Positions 13,112 through 20,318 of a stretch of 38,823 nt of DNA are shown here, in pieces. Made by a program: the position numbers and the translations under genes. Origin of the DNA: a virus. Each line of letters opens with the position of its first letter. The stretch's first letter is position 1. Where the stretch lies: positions 1 to 38,823 of the IMG/VR virus record IMGVR_UViG_3300046476_000191; one strand, written 5' to 3'. The notes beneath the pieces are model-generated. The model made no database searches, was not told the origin of the DNA, and worked only from the letters and a program-made list of their open reading frames with translations.

Positions 13112-13293
13112 AAAAAAGGGAATGGAGAAAGGCCGAGGCCGAGAAGCTCAAGCGGGCCAAGTTGAAGAAGGCCACGACTGTTGCAAGCGGCAAGTACCCT
13201 CTCGGCGGTGTCGAAAAGACGCGCCGCCACAAGCCGCCACCGGTCACGCTGGCAAGCGCGCGGACATTGCAGAAACTGATCGACGAGAGTTAG
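13108..13293 (+). CDS. Small basic hypothetical protein
   Basis: Protein of 61 residues, strongly basic in its first 25 (KKREWRKAEAEKLKRAKLKK). A helical tail (LASARTLQKLIDES) follows. The start is coupled to the preceding gene by ATGA. It ends 5 bases from the stop of the leftward late operon, so transcription converges here. I find no intrinsic terminator between them. Family not recognised. Confidence 0.6.
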   Translation: MKKREWRKAEAEKLKRAKLKKATTVASGKYPLGGVEKTRRHKPPPVTLASARTLQKLIDES

Positions 13294-13298
13294 CAGGG

Positions 13299-13577
13299 CT
13301 ATTTAGTTTTGATCTTCAGCGTCACCGTCTGGTCCATGATGCGGCCCTCCACGGTGTTCACCCGATTAAGCACGTCATAGACTTCGCCGGTGGTACCCGA
13401 CGACAGCCAGATCGTGGTCGAGCTATCCGACATTTCCTCGTTATCGCCGACCAGGCCATCCGGAACGAACCATTCCGAGGCTGAGATCACGTCGGGACTA
13501 GTCAGCCGTGGTGACCAGTCGATGTTGTAATCCAGCAGTTCGTCTTCGTCCTTGTCGCTCCATTTGGGAAACGCCAT
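13299..13577 (-). CDS. Phage fibre-tail adaptor-like protein
   Basis: Protein of 92 residues beginning MAFPKWSDKDEDELLDYNIDW, then an Ig-like beta domain (VISASEWFVPDGL, TTIWLSSGTTGEVYDV, MDQTVTLKIKTK). I recall this WSDKDPDE-x-LDY-x-IDW family from phage tail regions, named fibre-tail adaptor in some annotations; the name is from memory. It is the last gene of the late operon and directly follows the giant repeat fibre, whose 3' end it overlaps by 80 bases in another frame. Probably helps attach or complete the fibre. Confidence 0.72.
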   Translation of the reverse strand: MAFPKWSDKDEDELLDYNIDWSPRLTSPDVISASEWFVPDGLVGDNEEMSDSSTTIWLSSGTTGEVYDVLNRVNTVEGRIMDQTVTLKIKTK

Positions 13578-16500
13578 GGATTTCTCCCTTCGCTTGTATG
13601 GTTCTGAATTCCTCGATCGCCAACGCGACGCGGCTTTCCACCGGCACGGCGATCATGCGCCGTTCGGCAACGGCCTGCGCGATGCGTGTCTCCGCCATGA
13701 CCTGGACGATGCGATCCTCGGCCACGGCCTGCACGGTCCGATCGGAAATCGTCCATTCGCCACCGAAGATCCGCGCCACGTTGCCGGTCAGGACATAGTG
13801 GCCCGGCTCGGCGACCACGGAATGCAGACCGATCCGGTTGATGATGGCCGAACTGCCAGTCAGGGCATAGGACGCAGCGGCTGCCTGCAGCTTCCTGGCG
13901 CGGCGCAGGATGGCCGGCGTGCCGGCGATGGCATACGAACTGCCGGCGGCCGGGAGGCGCCAGTTGTAGAGCACCAGCGCCGGTTTGCCCGCCAGGGCAT
14001 AGGCCCCGGCTTGTGCGGTGACGACCTTGCGCAGCCGGGCCAGCGTGACCGCCGCACCTGTCAGTGCGTAATTAGCCGAGCCGACCGAAACCTTGTAGCC
14101 GTGCCACGGTCTCGCCGGACCGCCTGTCAGCGCGTAGCTGCCGCCGATCGGCGCGAACAGTTTCAGGCTGAGCCGTGTAGAGGCATCCGTTCCCGTCAGC
14201 GCATAGGATCCCGGCGCCGCGGTGATGGTCCTGGCCGGCACATGGTTGATGGTGGCGGCAGTGCCTGTGACTGCGTAGCTCGAGGCGCCGGCTATAACCG
14301 CGTAGCCGTGCCATGGTCTCGCCGCAGTGCCGATCAGGGCATACGAACCGCCGAGCGCCGTGTGCTTCCAGGTATGCAGGACCGAGACAGCGGCACCGGT
14401 CAGCGTATAGCTGGCGCTGCCGGCGACCAGGAACTTGTTCGCAAACCTGGTGATCGTCGCGGCGTTGCCGGTGATGGCATAGCTTCCGGCCAGTGCTGCC
14501 GGCTTGTAGGTCCGCCGCATGGTGACGGCGGTGCCGGTCAGTGCATAGACGCCGCTCGCCGCCGAGACGAACTTGTCGGAGCGGATCTGGAAGTTGACGG
14601 CCGAGCCCGTCAGCGCATAGGCGCCTGGTGCTGCGCTCAGCAAGTCCCTGTGAATGACGAACGTGGCGGCATTGCCGGTCAGCGCATAGGCGGCTGGTGT
14701 GGTTGCGACGACCTTCCAGCCGTGTCGCAGATTGGCGGCTGTACCCGTCAGCGCATAGCTGCTCGAGCCGGCCGCCAGCGCCTTGTTGGCGAACTTGGTC
14801 AGTGTCGCCGCGGTGCCGGTGAGGGCATACGAACCGCTGCCGGCAATCGGCCGCCAGGCGTGCAGCACCGCTGCTGCAGATCCCGTCAGTGCATAAGAAC
14901 CGCCAACCGCAGCCAGCGTCTTGAACGTGCGCTTGATGACCGCGGCGTCGGTGCCGGTGAGGGCATAGGATCCGCTGCCGGCGGCGATCGTCGACCTGTG
15001 CAGGAGATTGGTTGTAGCCGCGCCGGTGAGCGCATAAGAACCCGACAGCGCCGATGGCCGCCATTTGTGCAGCACGGCGGTGGTGCTGGCGCCAGTGAGC
15101 ACGTAACTGCCGCCGGCGGCCGGCAGCGTCTTGTTGACCAGCACCGTCGCCTTGGTGACCGCCGCATCGGTGCCGGTGAGAGAATAGCTGCCGCCGAGCG
15201 CCACCGGCCGATACTTGTGCAGCAGCGCGGTGGTGGCGGCACCCGTCAGCGCATAGTTGCCGCCAACCGTGGCATCGATCCGCGACTTGTGCAGGACGTT
15301 GGTCGTCGATGCGCCCGTGAGCGCGTAACTCGCGCCCGTCGTCGCGTCGATCCGGCGCTTGACCAGCACCGGCGTGGTGGTGCCGGTCAGCAGATAGCTG
15401 CCGCCACTCGCCGTCAGCGGATGGTCGACCGGTCCGGTAGTGCGGACCGTGTATTCGTTGTATTTCAGTGTGCCGTTGTCATTGACGACATACGGGATAA
15501 CGTAGGCGGTCCCGCGCAGGTAGATGGCCTGGTTCTTCGAGACGTTGGCGTCGGCGGCGGCCACCGTCGCCGTGAACACATCAATGCCAGATCCGAACGT
15601 CGCGCCGTTGTCGGTCGACTTCTTGACGTAGAGATCGCTGTCGGCGCTGTTCTGGTACAGCGCCCAGGCATCGGTGCCGTCGTCGGTGGCGCGGACCGGC
15701 GTGCCGAATGTGATGCTCGCCGCAGTGACAGTCGGGTTGTCGGCACTGTCCCAGCGGATCGATTGCGCCGCGGTATATCCTACATGCTTGATCGTGCCGG
15801 AACTGTCATACCGACATGCGTCCTGTACCGCGGTCGTAGCACCGGTAGAGGCCACCGTGCCCAGCACGTTGGCGCTGGTCAGGTGTCTCTGCAGCGTGTT
15901 GGTGGCGTTGTAGAATAGAAAATGCACCCGATCCGATGCGCCCAGCACCGCAATCGGGACCGTGTTGTTGACGCCAAGGCCGGCATCGACCAGGGTCTCG
16001 GTGCCGTAGGTGTTGACGCCAGTGCGTCGGCGGTAATAAACCCGCGACCACTGCGTCGAGACCTTGGTCTGCACGCCGTTGTAGAACGCGACCACCTCGC
16101 CGTTCGACCTGACAACCAGAGAGCAGCCCCAACCGGATGCCGCCGATCCGGTCAGGATCGATGCCGCCGATACCGTCTCTGTCGTCGCCAGGAACGTATC
16201 TGTTGCCGCGTCGAACGACAGATATTTTGTCGCGACCAGCGTCGCTGGCCCGGTGCCATCCTGCACCACCAGATGGATGACGTTGCCAACCTGATAGCCC
16301 GCGATGTTGAGGATGGCAGTCGTAAAGCCGGTGCGGTTGGCGATGGTAGACCACGACGTGTCCGGCGCGGTGGACTTGAATGCCTGCAGCGTGGTGGCGG
16401 TGGTGCCGTCGCGGCCGAAGAAGTAGTAGGCGTCGGAGAGGGTGACAGTTTTGTTGACGACAATCTGATAATCGCCGTTGCCCGCTGACCATGTCGTGCC

Positions 16501-17013
16501 GTTGTACAGCCAGAAGCTGCCACCCGCATAAACGCTGGTAGCGCCACTTGAGTTTATTTTCGGGAAATTCGAGACATCGGCGCCTCCTGTGCGCCAGAAC
16601 CTGACGGCAAACGTCGCACTTGCGGAAATTGTCGGCGGTGAGGCAAACGTGAACGTAATCGCGTTGGCCGTCGCAAATCCCGTTCCCGTTATGCTTGAGC
16701 AAGGGACGTTGGCGCTGGTTGCGAGCACCGATCCGTTGGCGTCGGTGGCGGTAATTTCAGCATAAACGTTGTCAGCCGGTGCCCCGGTTATCGACATCCA
16801 TACCGTGACGCTCGGTATTGTGAGCGCACTGGCACCGTTGGTGAGCGTCTGTGCGATGGCAGTCGTAGTTGTGCCGCCAGTGAGATTGGCGGCGGTGGTC
16901 GCGACGACAGCCGTGTCGATCCCGACGCCTGCATAATTCCCAGCCGCCACCTTGAACGGCCCGACAGGTGCGACCGCCGTCGAGATGCCGGTGATGGTGA
17001 CGGGCAGGGCCAT
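13498..17013 (-). CDS. Giant repeat-bearing tail fibre/host-recognition protein
   Basis: Protein of 1171 residues. Residues 1-190 form beta-sandwich material rich in Thr/Ala. About 200-530 is a sialidase-like propeller region; the Asp-box pattern STDNGATF is visible near 480. About 535-1095 holds 24 tandem repeats of 22-27 residues with the core G-S-Y-A-L-T-G-x-A-A, separated by basic linkers often containing LHKWRP-type elements. The last 75 residues carry an 8-residue periodic pattern with E-x-R anchors (AEDRIVQVMAETRIAQAVAERR). The repeats probably build an elongated shaft. Repeats of the same kind open the protein at 19362-20315. Receptor binding is inferred from size and location. Confidence 0.8.
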   Translation of the reverse strand: MALPVTITGISTAVAPVGPFKVAAGNYAGVGIDTAVVATTAANLTGGTTTTAIAQTLTNGASALTIPSVTVWMSITGAPADNVYAEITATDANGSVLATSANVPCSSITGTGFATANAITFTFASPPTISASATFAVRFWRTGGADVSNFPKINSSGATSVYAGGSFWLYNGTTWSAGNGDYQIVVNKTVTLSDAYYFFGRDGTTATTLQAFKSTAPDTSWSTIANRTGFTTAILNIAGYQVGNVIHLVVQDGTGPATLVATKYLSFDAATDTFLATTETVSAASILTGSAASGWGCSLVVRSNGEVVAFYNGVQTKVSTQWSRVYYRRRTGVNTYGTETLVDAGLGVNNTVPIAVLGASDRVHFLFYNATNTLQRHLTSANVLGTVASTGATTAVQDACRYDSSGTIKHVGYTAAQSIRWDSADNPTVTAASITFGTPVRATDDGTDAWALYQNSADSDLYVKKSTDNGATFGSGIDVFTATVAAADANVSKNQAIYLRGTAYVIPYVVNDNGTLKYNEYTVRTTGPVDHPLTASGGSYLLTGTTTPVLVKRRIDATTGASYALTGASTTNVLHKSRIDATVGGNYALTGAATTALLHKYRPVALGGSYSLTGTDAAVTKATVLVNKTLPAAGGSYVLTGASTTAVLHKWRPSALSGSYALTGAATTNLLHRSTIAAGSGSYALTGTDAAVIKRTFKTLAAVGGSYALTGSAAAVLHAWRPIAGSGSYALTGTAATLTKFANKALAAGSSSYALTGTAANLRHGWKVVATTPAAYALTGNAATFVIHRDLLSAAPGAYALTGSAVNFQIRSDKFVSAASGVYALTGTAVTMRRTYKPAALAGSYAITGNAATITRFANKFLVAGSASYTLTGAAVSVLHTWKHTALGGSYALIGTAARPWHGYAVIAGASSYAVTGTAATINHVPARTITAAPGSYALTGTDASTRLSLKLFAPIGGSYALTGGPARPWHGYKVSVGSANYALTGAAVTLARLRKVVTAQAGAYALAGKPALVLYNWRLPAAGSSYAIAGTPAILRRARKLQAAAASYALTGSSAIINRIGLHSVVAEPGHYVLTGNVARIFGGEWTISDRTVQAVAEDRIVQVMAETRIAQAVAERRMIAVPVESRVALAIEEFRTIQAKGEIHGVSQMERQGRRRTAGLQHRLVTTAD
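13765..15420 (-). repeat. 24-unit YALTG repeat array inside the giant fibre gene
   Basis: About 1.65 kb encodes 24 degenerate units of 22-27 residues, each centred on S-Y-A-L-T-G. The units differ enough in DNA to be old, yet short identical blocks remain and could drive unequal recombination and length change. Boundaries are approximate, taken from the first (GGSYLLTG) and last (PGHYVLTG) unit. Confidence 0.85.
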
Positions 17014-17364
17014 CTACTTCAAAAGCTCCCTGCCGCGTTCAAACAGCGGCCCGGTTGCGGTGTCGCGCTTCATCAGATCGCGGCGTTGATTGCGGGTATG
17101 ACTTAGAAAATATTCCCGGCAGTCGAACATCCGGCACTGATACGGTGTGCGGCCCCAGATCGTGCAGCCGCCATCGCCGAGATAGAAGCAATTGCCGTTG
17201 GGAAGCCGGTCGAGTATCGCGACAGGCGGCTTGTCCAACCCGTCGCGATACCACGAAGCGGTGACGTACTGCGACGCGTCATCGCCCCGATCGGGCTGCA
17301 TCTCCACCATCATGCTGTGGCAGCATAGCCGGCAACCGTTGCATGGCACTTCTGCGCGCAGCAT
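17014..17364 (-). CDS. YkgJ-family Cys-cluster protein
   Basis: Protein of 116 residues from ATG 17364. The N-terminal CNGCRLCC matches the CxxCxxCC signature of the YkgJ family (putative Fe-S or Zn binding). Further cysteines follow in NGNCFYLGDGGCTIW, and C-x-x-F-D-C in YQCRMFDCREYF completes the usual set. The family's biochemical role is not settled. Its place between fibre genes, coupled by TAATG to a second Cys-rich gene, is unexpected for a structural operon. It may assist folding or modification of fibre parts, or be cargo. Confidence 0.8.
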   Translation of the reverse strand: MLRAEVPCNGCRLCCHSMMVEMQPDRGDDASQYVTASWYRDGLDKPPVAILDRLPNGNCFYLGDGGCTIWGRTPYQCRMFDCREYFLSHTRNQRRDLMKRDTATGPLFERGRELLK

Positions 17365-17657
17365 TATCCCACTTCCCACATCGGCCGCTCGTCGCCGCCG
17401 CCGAGGCAGAAGCGACGATGCTGTTTGCCGCACCGGCAATGAAAGATGTAGATGTCCGGCGCGGTTTCTTCGGGGCGCGATCGCCACGCCTCGATCTCAT
17501 GGTCTTCGGGATGTCGGCAGCACAACGCGATCAGCTGGTTATGCTCGAGCGCTTCCAGGAAGCGATCAGGGATCAGCCCGCGCAGCTTCCTGACCGGATG
17601 GCGCTTGCAGGCCAGCACCATGGTGACGGGACGCTCGCCCTTCAGGTTATGGTCCAT
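17364..17657 (-). CDS. Hypothetical Cys/His-rich protein
   Basis: Protein of 97 residues from ATG 17657. The frame is open further upstream, but that would overlap more of the preceding tail gene. Metal-ligand candidates are abundant: CKRHP near 22, CCRHPEDHE near 52, and FHCRCGKQHRRFC near 75. A small zinc-binding fold is likely. Family unknown to me. The stop overlaps the YkgJ-type start (TAATG) and the start lies 16 bases inside the preceding gene, so the three genes form a tight unit. Confidence 0.65.
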   Translation of the reverse strand: MDHNLKGERPVTMVLACKRHPVRKLRGLIPDRFLEALEHNQLIALCCRHPEDHEIEAWRSRPEETAPDIYIFHCRCGKQHRRFCLGGGDERPMWEVG

Positions 17658-18070
17658 ATGTTGGCCCCGAAATCTAATGTGAGCGTTTCGCCTGTCGCCA
17701 CCGTGAAAACGCTCCCGTAATCCCACGACGCCCACAGATCCTTGGCCGTCGCGGTGGAATCATAGATCGAGACGTAGCGCCCGGTGGTCGACGCGCCGAG
17801 GTTGCCGCCCGATGCCGTCCACACCACGTCGGTGCCGGTCGCGGTGACGGTGCCGCCGGTCCGCGTCGAGTTGAACGTGATATCGGATCCGTCGGTGGTG
17901 TAGCCGTTGGATCCTGCGATCTGCACCAGGTCGGTCAGCACGCTGTCGGTTGCCGTGATCGGCGCGTCGGTGTGGATCACGGCTTTCCACAGGTCCGTCG
18001 TCCCGAAAGCATCGATCAGCTTGTTGCAGAGTTTTTCGATTGCGGTGTCGTATTTTGTGTACGTAGCGAT
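17642..18070 (-). CDS. Tail-associated protein with apparent ATC start
   Basis: The frame codes for 142 residues if read from the ATC codon at 18070-18068. The conserved-looking N-terminus I-A-T-Y-T-K-Y-D-T-A-I-E-K-L then directly follows a textbook AGGAGG with 5-base spacing. The next usable start in frame is a GTG at 17980, which would remove 30 well-formed residues. The body (TDSVLTDLVQIAGSNGYTTDG, then RTGGTVTATGTDVVWTASGG and WASWDYGSVFTVATGETLTLDFG) matches a small beta-rich phage structural family whose members begin M-A-T-Y. The ATC may be a true non-standard start, a G-to-C mutation or a sequencing error. Confidence 0.72.
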   Translation of the reverse strand: MATYTKYDTAIEKLCNKLIDAFGTTDLWKAVIHTDAPITATDSVLTDLVQIAGSNGYTTDGSDITFNSTRTGGTVTATGTDVVWTASGGNLGASTTGRYVSIYDSTATAKDLWASWDYGSVFTVATGETLTLDFGANIWTIT

Positions 18071-18138
18071 GGCAGCCTCCTATTAGGTTGGATGGATCAT
18101 TGTCTCACTTCACTTGCACGTCTTCCTTGTTGAGTCTT

Positions 18139-18228
18139 TCACGGAAACAGCGCATAGGCGAGCAGCGCCAGCAGTGTGATTGTCAGGACGAACAGCCCGA
18201 CCAGAATCATATCGCGCCGGCTCAGCAT
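18139..18228 (-). CDS. Tiny single-span membrane protein of the lysis region
   Basis: A 29-residue frame: a short basic head (MLSRRDM) and one hydrophobic segment of about 20 residues (ILVGLFVLTITLLALLAYAL). The ATG overlaps the stop of a small out-of-frame frame upstream (ATGCTGA) that ends DTTQPKICRGC and lies downstream of the holin-like gene. No good ribosome-binding site is present, so expression may depend on coupling. Topology fits a small lysis accessory or holin-like peptide. Low certainty. Confidence 0.4.
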   Translation of the reverse strand: MLSRRDMILVGLFVLTITLLALLAYALFP

Positions 18229-18282
18229 CCGCGGCAGATCTTCGGTTGCGTGGTGTCGAGCGGCGGCATCGGATCGATGTTG

Positions 18283-18516
18283 CTACCGGTAGAGCCAAAA
18301 GTGCGGAAGGCCCGGACCTCCGCCGAGCACGCCTGAGAGCCACACCACGATGGCGATCAGGCACAGCAGCGCGACGATGATCTGGCCAAACTTGTAGACG
18401 TTCGCCGGGATCGCCCAGCCGAACATGCCGGTGATCACCCAGACGATCACGTAGGCGATCAGGCAGATGATCGCGATGTAGAGCATCAGGTTCAGAAAAC
18501 TGATCAGTATGCCCAT
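18283..18516 (-). CDS. Holin-like small membrane protein
   Basis: Protein of 77 residues with two or three hydrophobic segments: about 3-32 (LISFLNLMLYIAIICLIAYVIVWVIT) and 44-65 (FGQIIVALLCLIAIVVWLSGVL). A Gly/Pro-rich tail follows. The gene begins 3 bases after the endolysin stop. Size, membrane pattern and position are those of phage holins, which permeabilise the inner membrane to release the endolysin. No family-specific motif can be cited. Confidence 0.65.
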   Translation of the reverse strand: MGILISFLNLMLYIAIICLIAYVIVWVITGMFGWAIPANVYKFGQIIVALLCLIAIVVWLSGVLGGGPGLPHFWLYR

Positions 18517-18519
18517 GGC

Positions 18520-19077
18520 TCATTCCTCCGGTTGGTCGACCGCCTGCGGCATCGGCTCGGTCATCGCTTTAACGACCTTGTCCGGCTTGCCGTCGTAGTT
18601 CTCGTCGGGAATGTTCTGGAACAGCAGGCTTTCGGACGCACGCCGCCGCACCAGGCCGGGCAACACCTTGCCGCCGCCCTTGTTCCATTTGTGGAATTCC
18701 TGCGCCGCGCCCGCGAAGTCGCCCGCGTTTACTTTTTTAAGGAGAGTTGACTTAGCAAGGTTTCCCTCTCCGCAATTGTAGCAGAACGACACCAGCGCAT
18801 CGTACTGATAATCAGTAAGGGGCACCGTGACCAATCGGCGTACAGCCTTTTCAAAGCCTTCCATGTCTTCGCTGAAAGCTGCATGGCATTCTTCAGCCGT
18901 CCATCGAGTAGTTGCATCGAACTTCCTGCCGTGGTGGTTGGTGTGGCCCCAGCCGATCGTCAGCACGTTGGCCGGACAATGATAAGCTTTGTACTTGCCT
19001 TCGTGCGGCTGCAGGCAACCCTCGAAATGCTTGATCAGGTTGGCGCCGGCCGCGGTCAGCTTGCGATCCTCGTTCAT
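18520..19077 (-). CDS. Endolysin, GH24 phage lysozyme
   Basis: Protein of 185 residues. The lysozyme motif is clear: catalytic E19 in IKHFEGC, then C34-x5-T40 and the following TIGWGHT, the arrangement of R/P21-type endolysins with Cys in place of the second Asp. Later conserved helices include LTDYQYDALVSFCYNCG and FHKWNKGGGKVLPGLVRRR, the latter diagnostic of the family. It should cleave the MurNAc-GlcNAc bond of peptidoglycan at the end of infection. There is no N-terminal signal-arrest segment, so a holin is probably required. ATG 19077 follows AGGGAGG. It lies between a membrane/coiled-coil gene and the holin-like gene. Confidence 0.93.
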   Translation of the reverse strand: MNEDRKLTAAGANLIKHFEGCLQPHEGKYKAYHCPANVLTIGWGHTNHHGRKFDATTRWTAEECHAAFSEDMEGFEKAVRRLVTVPLTDYQYDALVSFCYNCGEGNLAKSTLLKKVNAGDFAGAAQEFHKWNKGGGKVLPGLVRRRASESLLFQNIPDENYDGKPDKVVKAMTEPMPQAVDQPEE

Positions 19078-19089
19078 GATGGCCTCCCT

Positions 19090-19365
19090 TCATTTGATCG
19101 GCTTTCCCAGCTCGCGGGTCATGATCTCGACGACCCGGTCGATCCGCGCCTTGTTGGCCTCGGTCTCTTTCTCGGTAACGGTGAGGCGGTTGTTGATCTC
19201 GGCCAGGTGCGGCGAACCGCGCACTTCCAGCGTGTTGACGCGGCTTTCCAGCTTGGTCATGTAAGCAGTCATCGACAGCACCGCGGCGCCGATCGCGATG
19301 AACTGCGCGATCAGGAAATAGACCAGGGTCGAGTTTTGCTTGACCCAGGATTTCAGTTCGGTCAC
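19090..19365 (-). CDS. Membrane-anchored coiled-coil protein, possible holin or i-spanin
   Basis: Protein of 91 residues from GTG 19365, overlapping the preceding stop (GTGA). One transmembrane helix (about 12-32, LVYFLIAQFIAIGAAVLSMTA) follows a short polar head. The remaining 55 residues are a charged helix with heptads (LESRVNTLE ... NRLTVTEKETEANKARIDRVVEIMTRELG). A one-pass anchor with a periplasmic coiled coil is the shape of inner-membrane spanins. Some small holin-like proteins beside lysozymes look alike. Its location directly before the endolysin supports a lysis role. Confidence 0.6.
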   Translation of the reverse strand: MTELKSWVKQNSTLVYFLIAQFIAIGAAVLSMTAYMTKLESRVNTLEVRGSPHLAEINNRLTVTEKETEANKARIDRVVEIMTRELGKPIK

Positions 19366-20315
19366 AGGCCTACCTGGTTTCTCAACCAGGTATCGAGTGC
19401 GGCAACGGCGGTGGCGTCGGAATAGCCGGTAGCAACCCCGGACACTGCGATGGCGCCGCCCCAACTATCCGATCCATCGGTCCCCAGCGCAAAATTGCCA
19501 CCCGTGGCCCAGTTGCCGCCCAGGGTCGCCGATGTGGCTGCAACCCCGTCGATGTAGATGGTGATCACACCGCTCGAACTGACGGTGCCGATGATTCGGC
19601 GCGGCGTCGAGTAGCTCATCGTCGTGCTGATCGATTGGGTGCCGTTGCGGAACAGCCGCACCTGCGGCGTGCCTGGGCTCCTGGCGATACACCAGGATTG
19701 AGCGCTGTTGTCGTCGGTGTTGCCTGGCGAGGCATAATGGAATAGCCGGGCAAAACTGCCGCTGAAGGTTTCTATTTGAGCCGCCGCAAACACGGTCAGC
19801 GTGTTGCCGGTGCCCATCGGAAATGCGGTGCTGTTGACGAACGAGCCGTTGAACATCATCGACGGGCGCGAGTTGAAGCCGGTCGCGTTATAGGTTGCCC
19901 GGCTGAGGCCGGTTGAGTTGGCCAGGTTGGTTCCGGCGCCGCTTAGATCGGCGATGGCCAGAACATTGGAGCCTGAAAGCGTCAGGCTTGCCGTCACCGC
20001 CGCATCCCACCAGCCGATCAGGCCGGTGACCGGTGGCGACCCGGCGGCCCGGCTGACATTCGCCGCAGTGCCGGTGAGACCGTAAGAACCTACGCCGGCA
20101 ACTACCGCTTTCCTTGCATAGTTCAGGTTTGCGGCACCGCCGACCAGCACATAGGAGCCACTGCCAGCCGCCACCACTCTCAGGATGGTCGCTTTCCGGA
20201 CCTCCGCCACCGTGCCGGTCAACAAATAATCGCCAGGACTGGCCGTGACCTTGCCGGTCGTGACCGTGCCCGTTCCGCCAGCATCGAATCCAACGAGTTG
20301 CGTTAGCCTGAGCAC
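19362..20315 (-). CDS. Tail protein with LamG/concanavalin-like domain and YALTG repeats
   Basis: Protein of 317 residues, GTG start at 20315. Residues 20-95 hold three repeats of the type found in the giant fibre (GDYLLTG, GSYVLVG, GSYGLTG). From about residue 105 to the end there is a LamG-like beta-sandwich: GLIGWWDAAVTASLTLSG, then SFARLFHYASPG, then GVITIYIDGVAATSATLGG, ending NFALGTDG. LamG folds bind carbohydrates or proteins, which suits host-surface recognition. Sharing of the repeat with the 1171-residue fibre suggests duplication or recombination between the two genes. Confidence 0.75.
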   Translation of the reverse strand: MLRLTQLVGFDAGGTGTVTTGKVTASPGDYLLTGTVAEVRKATILRVVAAGSGSYVLVGGAANLNYARKAVVAGVGSYGLTGTAANVSRAAGSPPVTGLIGWWDAAVTASLTLSGSNVLAIADLSGAGTNLANSTGLSRATYNATGFNSRPSMMFNGSFVNSTAFPMGTGNTLTVFAAAQIETFSGSFARLFHYASPGNTDDNSAQSWCIARSPGTPQVRLFRNGTQSISTTMSYSTPRRIIGTVSSSGVITIYIDGVAATSATLGGNWATGGNFALGTDGSDSWGGAIAVSGVATGYSDATAVAALDTWLRNQVGL

Positions 20316-20318
20316 TCT

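Noticed and set aside
13765-15420. CRISPR array
   Set aside because: The repeats are degenerate, in frame and protein-coding, without constant repeats and unique spacers.
13552-15918. Plus-strand open frame of 788 residues opposite the giant fibre
   Set aside because: Arg/Gly/Gln-rich product typical of antisense frames in GC-rich repeats. The minus-strand frame has clear protein repeats and start signals.
13498-17013. Diversity-generating retroelement target in the fibre
   Set aside because: No reverse transcriptase or template repeat is seen. The repeats are protein tandem units.
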